Part shown: piece after piece, positions 8,423 to 16,575 of the stretch
Layout of the letters: each line of letters begins with the position of its first letter
Position numbering within the stretch: position 1 is the first letter of the stretch
Assembly: GCA_947496145.1 (NCBI GenBank)
Contig: CANMBS010000002.1
Location: 1-64,000 of the forward strand
Reading direction: 5' to 3'
DNA: 64,000 nucleotides
From: an uncultured Pseudovibrio sp.
Lineage (GTDB): Bacteria > Pseudomonadota > Alphaproteobacteria > Rhizobiales > Stappiaceae
The notes under the pieces: model-generated
Told to the model about the DNA's origin: nothing
The model's database searches: none
The model's input: the letters and a program-made list of their open reading frames with translations, nothing else
Program-made: the position numbers and the translations under genes

Positions 8423-8869
8423 TCAGCCTTTTTTCTCGCGCAACATCCCTTCCACAATAGAGACTGTGCGCTGCAAATCCTCAATGGCTTCGTCGATATT
8501 TGCACGCTGTCCTTCAAGGACTCTGATCTGAGCATTAAAACGCTCCAGAGCCACTTCAAGCTGTGTAACCTGTCCGTCCCGCAAGTCGTAAAGGTCCAGC
8601 ATATCGCGAATTTCTGAAAGAGAAAAACCCACGCGCTTGCCCATCAAAACAAGCTTTAGTCGTGCTCTGTCCCGGCGGTTGTAAATGCGGTTAAGTCCAT
8701 CACGCTTTGGATTCAGGAGGCCTTTGTCCTCATAAAACCGAAGAGTGCGAAGTGTAACGTCAAATTCCTTTGCCAGATCGCCAATGGAAAACTGGGTTTT
8801 CTTCCCCTGACCCAGTTCATTAGCTACAACATCAACAATCATTTCATTGATATGGAGGGCTTCACTCAT
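8423..8869 (-). CDS. MerR family transcriptional regulator
   Basis: A 148-residue MerR protein when started at ATG 8869 (AGGTCAGG lies upstream); a longer 206-residue frame exists but its extra N-terminus is not protein-like. The N-terminal winged helix (residues about 24-92) contains FSIGDLAKEFDVTLRTLRFYEDKGLL and YNRRDRARLKLVLMGKRVGFSL in family order. The C-terminal helix (about 100-145) is the dimer coiled coil, with no effector domain and no cysteines of the metal-sensing type. Position next to the acyl-CoA operon, and a palindrome in that operon's promoter, suggest it controls acyl-CoA degradation as LiuR-type proteins do. An inverted repeat upstream suggests autoregulation. Confidence 0.9.
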   Translation of the reverse strand: MSEALHINEMIVDVVANELGQGKKTQFSIGDLAKEFDVTLRTLRFYEDKGLLNPKRDGLNRIYNRRDRARLKLVLMGKRVGFSLSEIRDMLDLYDLRDGQVTQLEVALERFNAQIRVLEGQRANIDEAIEDLQRTVSIVEGMLREKKG

Positions 8870-8914
8870 TTGCCTGACCTGTTCTTTTTTGCTTCTGCCG
8901 TGCTCCCTGCAGGG

Positions 8915-8985
8915 CTTGCCACTTATACATAAGTCCCTGCTAATTAATGCACTGCGCAATTTCCTAGGACTTATACAGTGGCAAG
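8915..8985. promoter_or_regulatory. Long interrupted inverted repeat upstream of merR
   Basis: Two nested perfect arm pairs: CTTGCCACT (8915-8923) with AGTGGCAAG (8977-8985), and ATAAGTCC (8929-8936) with GGACTTAT (8967-8974), around a 30-nt centre. The left arm also holds a smaller palindrome, CTTAT-AC-ATAAG (8922-8933). It lies 46-116 nt upstream of the merR start and could be a two-site operator or a cruciform/hairpin in the leader. No bound protein is known. Confidence 0.45.
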
Positions 8986-9345
8986 AACACGTAGGTCTAC
9001 TGAAACCCCGAGGGTAACCCTCAATTAACGTGAACTGGAACACGAATAATTTTCATGAGTTGGTTCCCAAGCCCCTTAAAAATAGGGGTATTCCCCTGTT
9101 TAGCGCTGGAATTCACATTCCTTAAGCGTTCTACACGCAGAATTTGAACCATTAACCCACTATTTACCCTAAAGAGTAAAAAAATAGGGTCAGGAGTTTG
9201 AAACCGGCAAAAAGCCGCAAAGTGATTCGTTTCCTGACCTGTTCTTCAGTTGCGTGAAGCAATTGACCTTAATTTTTTAAAATGTTTGAACTGGTGGAAA
9301 AACGGAGATTGCGGCGGGTTCGGAAGTTTATGAGGCCCGGCAGGC
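8986..9345. other. Promoter region of the PodJL-like gene
   Basis: 360 nt with no convincing gene. It holds a small hairpin AGGGG-TATT-CCCCT (9084-9097) and a partial CtrA-like site, TTAA-N7-TTTA, at 9152-9166. No clear -35/-10 pair could be chosen by eye. Confidence 0.35.
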
Positions 9346-12300
9346 ATGTCTTGGAATAAACCAGAATTTGGAAAATCCGCGTCAGACACGCCCGGTCATG
9401 AGGGGCTGGATGCAGACCACGCAAAGTGGCTGGAGGAAAGTGGAATGGCGCAAGCTCAACGTGCGACTGCAAGGCATGAAACCCACCCCTCCTATGCTGA
9501 TGAATACGAGACACATGCGCAGCGTTCCTTCGCGCCCAATTCCCAGGAAGCAGCGATGAACGAGGTTGCTCAGGCGCTCAGCCGTCTGATGCAAACCGAG
9601 CAAGGTCGCCCGCACCGTCAACCTGCTAAGCCCGCCGTACCGCATCGTGATCCGTGGCACCGCTCTGATCTGAGAACAGATCTGGACCAGTCCGCCAGTC
9701 CATACGCCTATGAAGATCACTATGATCCGGAAATTAATCAGCACCCATATGCACGTGCTGGTGTTGCCCGTGATCCGTTAATGCATCCGCGCCCTCCGCT
9801 CGTGCGTGAAGCGCCCCGGCATTACAGGGCGCCAGTGCACTCAGGTTATGCGCCACACCCTTCCGCAGATACCTATGCTGAACCTGCCTTACGGCATGAG
9901 CCTGCCCGCCCGCGTGCACCAGAACGTGCGCAGCCCGCAGGTAACTGGTTTGCACCTGCCCAAGAACCTGACAGGCTGAGAGAGGCTGAGACAACTGAGA
10001 CTTCCAAGGTCAAACGCATCAGTTCTGTTCTGGATGCGTTAAATGCACTGGATGAGCGCTTAAATTCTCTTGCGCATAATGAGAACGAGAAGGGCCGGGG
10101 CATGCCCGTGCGCACAAACGAACATGCTGCGCCTCAACAGGACGAACCTGCTCATAGGGAGCCACAAGCTCCTTCATTTGAGCAGCCTCCTGTCTCTCAG
10201 CTGGACCCGAGCTTTAACAGAGGTGCTGTCCCCCATGGCGTAACTCCCGGGGAGCAGCATAATGCTGCTGCATCTCAAACTGATAACACCGCGCAGATAA
10301 GCGACCTCAACACAATGATTGATGGTCACTTCAAGCAGCTGGCAGAGCAGCTGGATACGTTGCGCGGGCCAGACCAGCAACAGCTTGACCAGTTACATGA
10401 GGGTATGCAAACGCAGATGAACAGTCTGCGTGATGAGATGATGGAGCGAACCTCCGACAATCGTGCTCAACTTTCAGAAATCATTGGTCGTTTGCGAGAT
10501 GATGAAGGCAACGGACTGCTGCTGAAAGAGCTGCGTCACGAGCTGGAACAGATGAAATCTGCCCTCTCACGCTCAGATGTTGAAGAAAGCCTGAATGCAC
10601 TGGGCATCGCCCATGAATCCATTCAGTCCCGCCTTCAGGATCTGGCAGATAAAAACGTTGATCCGGCAATTTATGAAAGCCTGTCCCAGCGTATGGGTGA
10701 GGTGGAAACACAAATTCGGCAACTCCCGCGTGTGGATCAGCTCAATGCGTTGGAAAACCGGCTGTCTTCCATGGGGGACCGCCTCGAAGATGTACTGCAT
10801 CGCTCCGGTGCTTCCGGGCTTGAAGCTGTGCGTGAGGAAGTTACCCAACTGCGCAAAACCATTGATCGCCTTGATTCAGGTCGCATGATCCACGAAGTAG
10901 ATCAGCGTATCCGTTTCCTGACTGCTCGCATGGATGAGCTGGATCACTTCTCGGCCATCCAGCGCGATATTCAGTCCCGTTTAAGTACTGTTGAAACACG
11001 CATGCCGGACGGTGAAGTAATTGACCGCCTGCATGGTCGTCTGGACTCCATCTCCAGCATCTTGGCGGAAGGGCCGGAACATGCAGGCCATGGTGATCAG
11101 CTCAACCGGCTGGAAGAACGTCTTTCCAATATTGGCGAGCAACTTGATCGTATGGAGCGAAGCCCTGAAAATGCTGAGGGGTTCGACAAATCCTTCACCA
11201 TGATTGAAGGCCGTCTCGATCATATTTGCGACAAGATGGATGGTATTGAAGGACGTCTTGCAGACACCTCCTTCGAAGTTGCTTTAAGCGAGAATGAAAG
11301 CGCAGCCCTTGCCCGGCTGGAACAGCGCGTCATGACGCTGACGCAGATGGTGGAAGACAGCGTTCACACCGGCTCCTCTGATAAGGCGCTCTCCATGATC
11401 CGTGGAGAAATTGCAGAACTGCGCGGGCACATTGGAGCGCTCGCAACATCTGGAGACATCGAAACGCAGTTGCAGGAGCTTGCGGCAACCATCTCCAGCC
11501 CGTCTGGCCTGTCATCGGATGCAGAAATCGACCGGCTGGAACGGCAGATTTCTGACCTGTCCGGCAAACTTGATATCTCGCAGAGCCAGCTTGGAGCCAT
11601 CGGTAACCTTGAAAACAATTTCGGGTCTATCGAGCAGGAGATCAAGGGCCTGCACACCCATATGGTCAGCAAAGCCCAGCAGATCGCGCAGGACGCGGTC
11701 AAAGCGGCAACTGACAAAATGGCTCTGGGGGATGGTGCAGAGCAGGGCGAAGCCGTAGAAGCAGCTATTTCTGCATTACGGCTGGATCTGCAAAGCCTTC
11801 TGGATGCTTCCGGGTCTAAAGGAGGGGCAGACAACCATGCGCTGCAAGATGTGCGCGATGTTCTGGGCACCATCTCCAACCGGTTGGATAATCTGGAAAC
11901 GATCCGCACTGCTGTCGGTAACTCAGAAATTTCAGATGAACACCAGAAACTGGTCGGCGACAGTCAGATCAGCAGCATTCTTGGCGCATTCTCAAGGGGT
12001 CGCAAAGGCACGCACAAGGCGCAGTCCTCTTTACCGCCAGAGCAGAAAGAACCACGTAATCGTAAGGCAGATTTCATTGCTGCTGCACGCCGCGCTGCAA
12101 AAGCTGCGGCCAAGGAAGCCAGAGATAGCGCCAACGAAGAAAAGACCGCTGGCAATGCTGAACCCAAGTCTTCTGCGGACAAGGCAAAAGCTCCCGAACG
12201 TGCACGCCGCCTGCGCGATTACATCAACCCTAATCGGACACAGACCATTGAGGTGCCCGAAAGCATGCGTGCTGAGAAGGCGGCCAAAACCGCTGAAGTT

Positions 12301-13833
12301 CTCAGTACGCTTCAGATCACTGAAGAGCCGATTACACTCAGCGCTGATGATATGGTGTCTGAGCCAAAACTCAGTGACAAAGAGCCAATCAACCTCTCAG
12401 CTGACCCTTCAGAAGTGGCTAAAGCTGACACAAAAGCCAAAGCAAAAAAAAAGAATGAGAGCTCCTCCAGCCGCCGCAAGGCAATCATGCTGGCGGCTGC
12501 CGCCGTTCTTTTGACCATCGGTGCCTTTCAGGTCGTCAATTCGGGCCTGTTTGTCGGCTCTGATAATGAAAACTCCGCTGTCGATACACGGCCATCCATT
12601 CTGGCACCAGATGCAGAATTGCCGGGCAAAGACAATACCTCTTTACTCAGTGGTGACGTTGATGCCGTCGTCGCATCAGACACCATGAAGATTGCATCTG
12701 CACCGCCGCCAGAGGGTGAGATACCAGCGCCAGTCAGCTCAACAAGCATCTGGCAGAATGGTTCTGCAACGGCTCCCTCTGAACCAACCGGGGAACTGGT
12801 TTTTGGCAAGGCAACCCAGTTAGGGCCTGTCACCGCCGCGCAGCCTGAAGCGGTTGACCCGATCACAACGGCAAGTGTTCCAGATACTGCGACAAGCCTC
12901 AGTGAATTCGAAAAACAGGCCCGGCCACAGGTCATTCTTCAGGCTCCGGCAGAAAACGCCGAGCCAAAACAGAGCGCCTACCACCTGCCATATGCAATCG
13001 GTCCTGTCCAGTTACGCTCAGCTGCCGCAGCAGGTGATGCATCTGCCCAGTTTGAAGTGGCGCGCCGCTACACAGAAGGCAATCTGGTGCCGGCTGATTT
13101 TAAAGCCGCCGCCAACTGGTATCGCAAAGCTGCTGCACAAGGGCTGGCATTGGCTCAATTCCGCCTTGGAACCTTTTACAAGGAAGGTCGCGGTGTAGAA
13201 AAAGACCTTGATCAGGCCCGGAACTGGCTCACACTGGCAGCCGATCAGGGCAACATCAAAGCCATGCACAATCTGGCAGTTCTGTTCGTTGAAGGCATAG
13301 ATGGTAAGCCGGATTACACCTCTGCAATCCCGTGGTTTGAAAAAGCCGCAGAATACGGCGTTGCAGACAGCAGTTACAATCTGGCACTCATCGCAGCCCG
13401 TGGTCTGGGCAGAAAGCAAGACCTTGTGGAAAGCTACAAGTGGTTTGCGCTGGCGGCAATGAATGGTGATGAGGAGGCAATCGCCAGCCGCGATAACATT
13501 GCAGCTGAACTGACCAAGAACCAGCTTGTGCGCGCACTGGAAGCTGTAGCGAACTTTAAGACCAGAACCGTTGACCCTGCTGCAAACGATGTTGTGGTGC
13601 CAACCGAGTGGTCCGGTAAGCCGAAAGCCACGATTTCACAAGGCAGCTCGCCTTCTGTGAAAAAGCTTCAGCAAGCTCTGCTTAACATGGGTTACGATCC
13701 GGGCAATCCAGACGGCGTAATGGGACCTAATACGCGCCGTGCAATCAAAAGCTTACAGGCACGTTTGGGTATGGAAACCACTGGTGTGCCGGACAGTGAC
13801 CTGATGATGGCGCTCACCTCTCGCACCATATGA
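9346..13833 (+). CDS. PodJL-like polar localisation factor with Sel1 repeats and peptidoglycan-binding domain
   Basis: A 1495-residue protein with the architecture of alphaproteobacterial PodJ/PodJL. Residues 1-330 are low-complexity, rich in His, Pro, Arg and Gln. Residues about 330-900 hold long heptad-like helices with recurring R-L-D-x-L segments, probably coiled coil. A Lys/Ala-rich linker (about 900-1040) precedes one membrane segment near 1046-1066. The periplasmic part has Sel1-like TPR repeats (about 1233-1390, e.g. AANWYRKAAAQG and ARNWLTLAADQG) and a C-terminal peptidoglycan-binding domain (about 1432-1490, GYDPGNPDGVMGPNTRRAI). PodJ proteins mark the new pole and help place division and polar machinery. 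Start ATG 9346 is uncertain; no strong ribosome binding site is seen. Confidence 0.88.
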   Translation: MSWNKPEFGKSASDTPGHEGLDADHAKWLEESGMAQAQRATARHETHPSYADEYETHAQRSFAPNSQEAAMNEVAQALSRLMQTEQGRPHRQPAKPAVPHRDPWHRSDLRTDLDQSASPYAYEDHYDPEINQHPYARAGVARDPLMHPRPPLVREAPRHYRAPVHSGYAPHPSADTYAEPALRHEPARPRAPERAQPAGNWFAPAQEPDRLREAETTETSKVKRISSVLDALNALDERLNSLAHNENEKGRGMPVRTNEHAAPQQDEPAHREPQAPSFEQPPVSQLDPSFNRGAVPHGVTPGEQHNAAASQTDNTAQISDLNTMIDGHFKQLAEQLDTLRGPDQQQLDQLHEGMQTQMNSLRDEMMERTSDNRAQLSEIIGRLRDDEGNGLLLKELRHELEQMKSALSRSDVEESLNALGIAHESIQSRLQDLADKNVDPAIYESLSQRMGEVETQIRQLPRVDQLNALENRLSSMGDRLEDVLHRSGASGLEAVREEVTQLRKTIDRLDSGRMIHEVDQRIRFLTARMDELDHFSAIQRDIQSRLSTVETRMPDGEVIDRLHGRLDSISSILAEGPEHAGHGDQLNRLEERLSNIGEQLDRMERSPENAEGFDKSFTMIEGRLDHICDKMDGIEGRLADTSFEVALSENESAALARLEQRVMTLTQMVEDSVHTGSSDKALSMIRGEIAELRGHIGALATSGDIETQLQELAATISSPSGLSSDAEIDRLERQISDLSGKLDISQSQLGAIGNLENNFGSIEQEIKGLHTHMVSKAQQIAQDAVKAATDKMALGDGAEQGEAVEAAISALRLDLQSLLDASGSKGGADNHALQDVRDVLGTISNRLDNLETIRTAVGNSEISDEHQKLVGDSQISSILGAFSRGRKGTHKAQSSLPPEQKEPRNRKADFIAAARRAAKAAAKEARDSANEEKTAGNAEPKSSADKAKAPERARRLRDYINPNRTQTIEVPESMRAEKAAKTAEVLSTLQITEEPITLSADDMVSEPKLSDKEPINLSADPSEVAKADTKAKAKKKNESSSSRRKAIMLAAAAVLLTIGAFQVVNSGLFVGSDNENSAVDTRPSILAPDAELPGKDNTSLLSGDVDAVVASDTMKIASAPPPEGEIPAPVSSTSIWQNGSATAPSEPTGELVFGKATQLGPVTAAQPEAVDPITTASVPDTATSLSEFEKQARPQVILQAPAENAEPKQSAYHLPYAIGPVQLRSAAAAGDASAQFEVARRYTEGNLVPADFKAAANWYRKAAAQGLALAQFRLGTFYKEGRGVEKDLDQARNWLTLAADQGNIKAMHNLAVLFVEGIDGKPDYTSAIPWFEKAAEYGVADSSYNLALIAARGLGRKQDLVESYKWFALAAMNGDEEAIASRDNIAAELTKNQLVRALEAVANFKTRTVDPAANDVVVPTEWSGKPKATISQGSSPSVKKLQQALLNMGYDPGNPDGVMGPNTRRAIKSLQARLGMETTGVPDSDLMMALTSRTI

Positions 13834-14016
13834 TCTCGTGTTACTAGGGGATTTCTGGTTAGATTTGCACATATGGGTCCGCTTAGATTGACAGAGCGCA
13901 AAAAAAGGCGCTTAAGACACACACGATTGTTGTAAGAAAACGGTGGCTCGGGGCGCGCATTGACTGATGTGGGACGCGCGAGATTTAGTCACCTCTGATA
14001 TACCCGCGGTGCTACT

Positions 14017-14946
14017 TTGCAGATCTATCTACCCATCGCAGAACTGCCGATTAATGTTTTCATGATTTTCGCCATGGGCGGAACTGTCGGGTTCCTCTCG
14101 GGCCTTTTTGGCATTGGCGGTGGCTTCCTGCTGACACCTCTTCTCATCTTCTCCGGCATCCCGCCAGCGGTGTCTGTCGCCACAGTAACCACGCAGATCG
14201 TGGCAAGCTCCGCCTCCGGTGTTCTGTCATACTGGCGCAAGGCAGGCATAGATTTCAAACTTGCAGGCGTGCTGTTGATCTCCGGTGTGATCGGCTCAGC
14301 TTTGGGGGTCTGGATTTTCGGCATCTTGCAGAGCTTAGGTCAGTTGGATCTGGTCATCTCGCTGGCCTACGTTACCTTCCTCGGAACCATCGGCATTCTC
14401 ATGCTGGGTGAATCCATCAAAGCCATCACGCGCCGGAAAAGCGGCAATGAACCAGTGGGCCGCAAGCCCGGTCAGCATAACTGGATTCACGGCCTGCCGT
14501 TTAAGGTTCGCTTTCGCCGCTCAAAGCTCTATGTGAGCGTAATCCCGATTTTCGGCATTGGCAGCTCTATCGGCTTTCTGGGCTCCGTGCTTGGGATTGG
14601 CGGTGGTTTCATGATGGTTCCGGCGCTCATTTACTTGCTGCGCGTACCTGCAAACATCGTTATCGGCACCTCACTGCTGCAAATCCTTGCCACCATGGCG
14701 GTCGCAACCTTCCTGCACTCCATCAACACCCAGTCCGTTGATATCGTGCTGGCACTGACACTCATGATCGGTGGTGTAATCGGAGCCCAGTTTGGCGCAC
14801 AGGTCGGGCAGGGGATGCGCGGCGAACATCTGCGCCTCGGTCTTGGCCTGCTGGTGCTGCTGGTCGGCCTGCGGTTTGCCTATAACCTGATTGTGGAGCC
14901 AGACGACCTTTACTCTGTGAGCGTGATTGAGGAGACAGCCCGATGA
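14017..14946 (+). CDS. sulfite exporter TauE/SafE family protein
   Basis: A 309-residue inner-membrane protein of the TauE/SafE family (about eight membrane segments). The two-fold family repeat is plain: GLFGIGGGFLLTP near the N-terminus and VLGIGGGFMMVP in the second half. Members export sulfite, sulfoacetate or related organic acids; the substrate here is not evident. The start is probably TTG at 14017, which gives the N-terminus MQIYLPIAELP; an ATG exists further in at residue 16. Its stop overlaps the start of the following gene (ATGA), so the two are translationally coupled. Confidence 0.88.
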   Translation: MQIYLPIAELPINVFMIFAMGGTVGFLSGLFGIGGGFLLTPLLIFSGIPPAVSVATVTTQIVASSASGVLSYWRKAGIDFKLAGVLLISGVIGSALGVWIFGILQSLGQLDLVISLAYVTFLGTIGILMLGESIKAITRRKSGNEPVGRKPGQHNWIHGLPFKVRFRRSKLYVSVIPIFGIGSSIGFLGSVLGIGGGFMMVPALIYLLRVPANIVIGTSLLQILATMAVATFLHSINTQSVDIVLALTLMIGGVIGAQFGAQVGQGMRGEHLRLGLGLLVLLVGLRFAYNLIVEPDDLYSVSVIEETAR

Positions 14947-15743
14947 CCCTCGCTGCTCTTCAAACTCTGCGCCGCTTCACAAGCATTTCCCTGTGCCTTG
15001 CGGTACTGGCACTTGCTGGCGCTCTTTCAGCTAAGGCAGAAAAGCTGGTTTCCGCTGTATCTTCCTCCCGCGTGGCAATTACCTCCAACTTCACAGGAAC
15101 GCAAATCCTCGTCTACGGTGAAATTGCCAGAGATGCAGAAACTGTCTCTCGTTCCGGCAATCAGGATGTTGTGGTTGTGGTGGAAGGCCCCTTTGAAAGG
15201 GTCAGAACATGGCGCAAGGACCGCATTCTTGGCCTTTGGATCAACGCCACATCGCAAACCTACATCTCTGTTCCAAGCTTTTATGCCGTGCACGCAACCG
15301 ATGATCTGCGTAACATCGCCTCTGAAGACTGGCTTAAGCAGTATCGCATCGGGCTGGAAAACATTCCGCTGGCCGCTCTCGGCAGTCGTGCACCAGCCGC
15401 TGAACGCAAAGCATTCAAAGAAGCCTTTTTGCGCTCCCGCGTGCAACACACTCTGTATTCACAAAAGTCAAAGAGCATCAATTTCCTGAGTCCGACCCTG
15501 TTCTCAACCACCATAGATCTGCCCGCAACAATCCCGACAGGGAACTACAAGGTTACCACCTACCTGTTCACCGGCGGCGTCCTTTTAGACAAGCAGCAGC
15601 AAATGCTGACTGTGGCCAAGACTGGCTTTGAACAGGTGACCTTCAATCTGTCGCGCCAATACCCTGCTGTTTATGGCGCTCTGGCAATCATTCTTGCCCT
15701 GTTCACTGGCTGGCTTGCTGGGGTGATCTTCAAGAAGGAATAG
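14943..15743 (+). CDS. TIGR02186 family membrane protein
   Basis: A 266-residue protein with a signal peptide (SLCLAVLALAGALSAKA, residues about 15-31), a periplasmic beta-rich domain beginning LVSAVSSSRVAITSNFTG, and a single C-terminal membrane segment (about 242-262, GALAIILALFTGWLAGVIF). This matches the alphaproteobacterial TIGR02186 family of unknown function, which commonly follows a TauE/SafE gene. The four-base overlap with that gene supports a joint role, perhaps a periplasmic partner of the exporter. The role is inferred from context only. Confidence 0.82.
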   Translation: MTLAALQTLRRFTSISLCLAVLALAGALSAKAEKLVSAVSSSRVAITSNFTGTQILVYGEIARDAETVSRSGNQDVVVVVEGPFERVRTWRKDRILGLWINATSQTYISVPSFYAVHATDDLRNIASEDWLKQYRIGLENIPLAALGSRAPAAERKAFKEAFLRSRVQHTLYSQKSKSINFLSPTLFSTTIDLPATIPTGNYKVTTYLFTGGVLLDKQQQMLTVAKTGFEQVTFNLSRQYPAVYGALAIILALFTGWLAGVIFKKE

Positions 15744-15780
15744 GAGCGAGCGGCTCCGCACACACGCATTGAAAACAAAA

Positions 15781-15810
15781 AAAGGCCTCAGCATGAGAGC
15801 TGGGGCCTTT
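15781..15810. terminator. Bidirectional terminator between convergent genes
   Basis: Arms AAAGGCCTCAGC and GCTGGGGCCTTT pair with one mismatch around ATGAGA. The minus strand reads into a long T tract and the plus strand into TTTTCGC, so it can end both the TIGR02186 transcript and the pdeM transcript. Confidence 0.85.
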
Positions 15811-15831
15811 TCGCATTAAACGAATAATCTG

Positions 15832-16575
15832 TCAGTCATCCAAAAGCTTTGTCGCAGTAAACGGGAACAATCTTCCGTTGCCCAGCATAAATACGGAAAA
15901 CCGCTTCGCAGAGAACACATCAGCAAAGGCCGCATCCATAACATTCAGGCCACCTGTGAGTGCGCCAAAGGCTGGCAGAATCAGCCGGTTGCCATTGGTT
16001 GCAAAACAGGCCCTGCGTATGCTGCGTCCCATACGGCGCACCTTTGCCGCCGGGTGCAGATGTCCGCAAATCTCGCCCCGCCCGTCGCCTTCTTCCGGCT
16101 CATGACGGAAGTTCAGGGAGCGGATGGAAAGCTCTTCATGCCGGTCCCCGCAAATGTGGCTGGCAATCTCAGGATCATGATTGCCAGTGATCCAGATCCA
16201 TTCACGGCCCAGCTGCATGGTCGCCAGCATGGCTACATAAGCTGCTGGCATGCGCTCTGAACTCTCGCAGTCATGGAAACTGTCACCAAGGCAGATCACA
16301 CGGCGCGGATCAAACAGATCAATCAGCGCGGCAAGTTTCTCCAGTGTGGCAGCTGTATCATAAGGGGGCAGCATCAGCCCTTTACTCTTGGCAATGCTTG
16401 CAGCTTTTTCCAGATGCAGATCAGAAACCACAAGGGTTTTCTCTTCGGGCCACCAAAGGGCCCCACTGTCATGAAGGCCAACAAGTTCTCTTGCAAGAGA
16501 CAAGTCATGGCAGACTGGAATAGGTTGACGATAACGCGGTTCTACTCGTGGCTGCAATTGACTGTTCGATCTCAC
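15832..16575 (-). CDS. pdeM: ligase-associated DNA damage response endonuclease PdeM
   Basis: A 247-residue metallophosphoesterase with the motif series SDLHLEKA, LGDSFHDCE, ITGNHDPE and CGHLHP, which ligates two metal ions. This matches PdeM, a nuclease usually encoded with an Lhr-type helicase, an exonuclease and an ATP-dependent DNA ligase. Here only the helicase partner is adjacent. The start is GTG at 16575 and overlaps the helicase stop (GTGA), so the pair is coupled. It ends near a bidirectional terminator. Confidence 0.9.
   Translation of the reverse strand: MRSNSQLQPRVEPRYRQPIPVCHDLSLARELVGLHDSGALWWPEEKTLVVSDLHLEKAASIAKSKGLMLPPYDTAATLEKLAALIDLFDPRRVICLGDSFHDCESSERMPAAYVAMLATMQLGREWIWITGNHDPEIASHICGDRHEELSIRSLNFRHEPEEGDGRGEICGHLHPAAKVRRMGRSIRRACFATNGNRLILPAFGALTGGLNVMDAAFADVFSAKRFSVFMLGNGRLFPFTATKLLDD

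Noticed and set aside
9152-9166. Possible CtrA site (TTAA-N7-TTTA) before the PodJL-like gene
   Set aside because: One base off consensus and no supporting promoter elements; such partial matches are common in AT-rich DNA.
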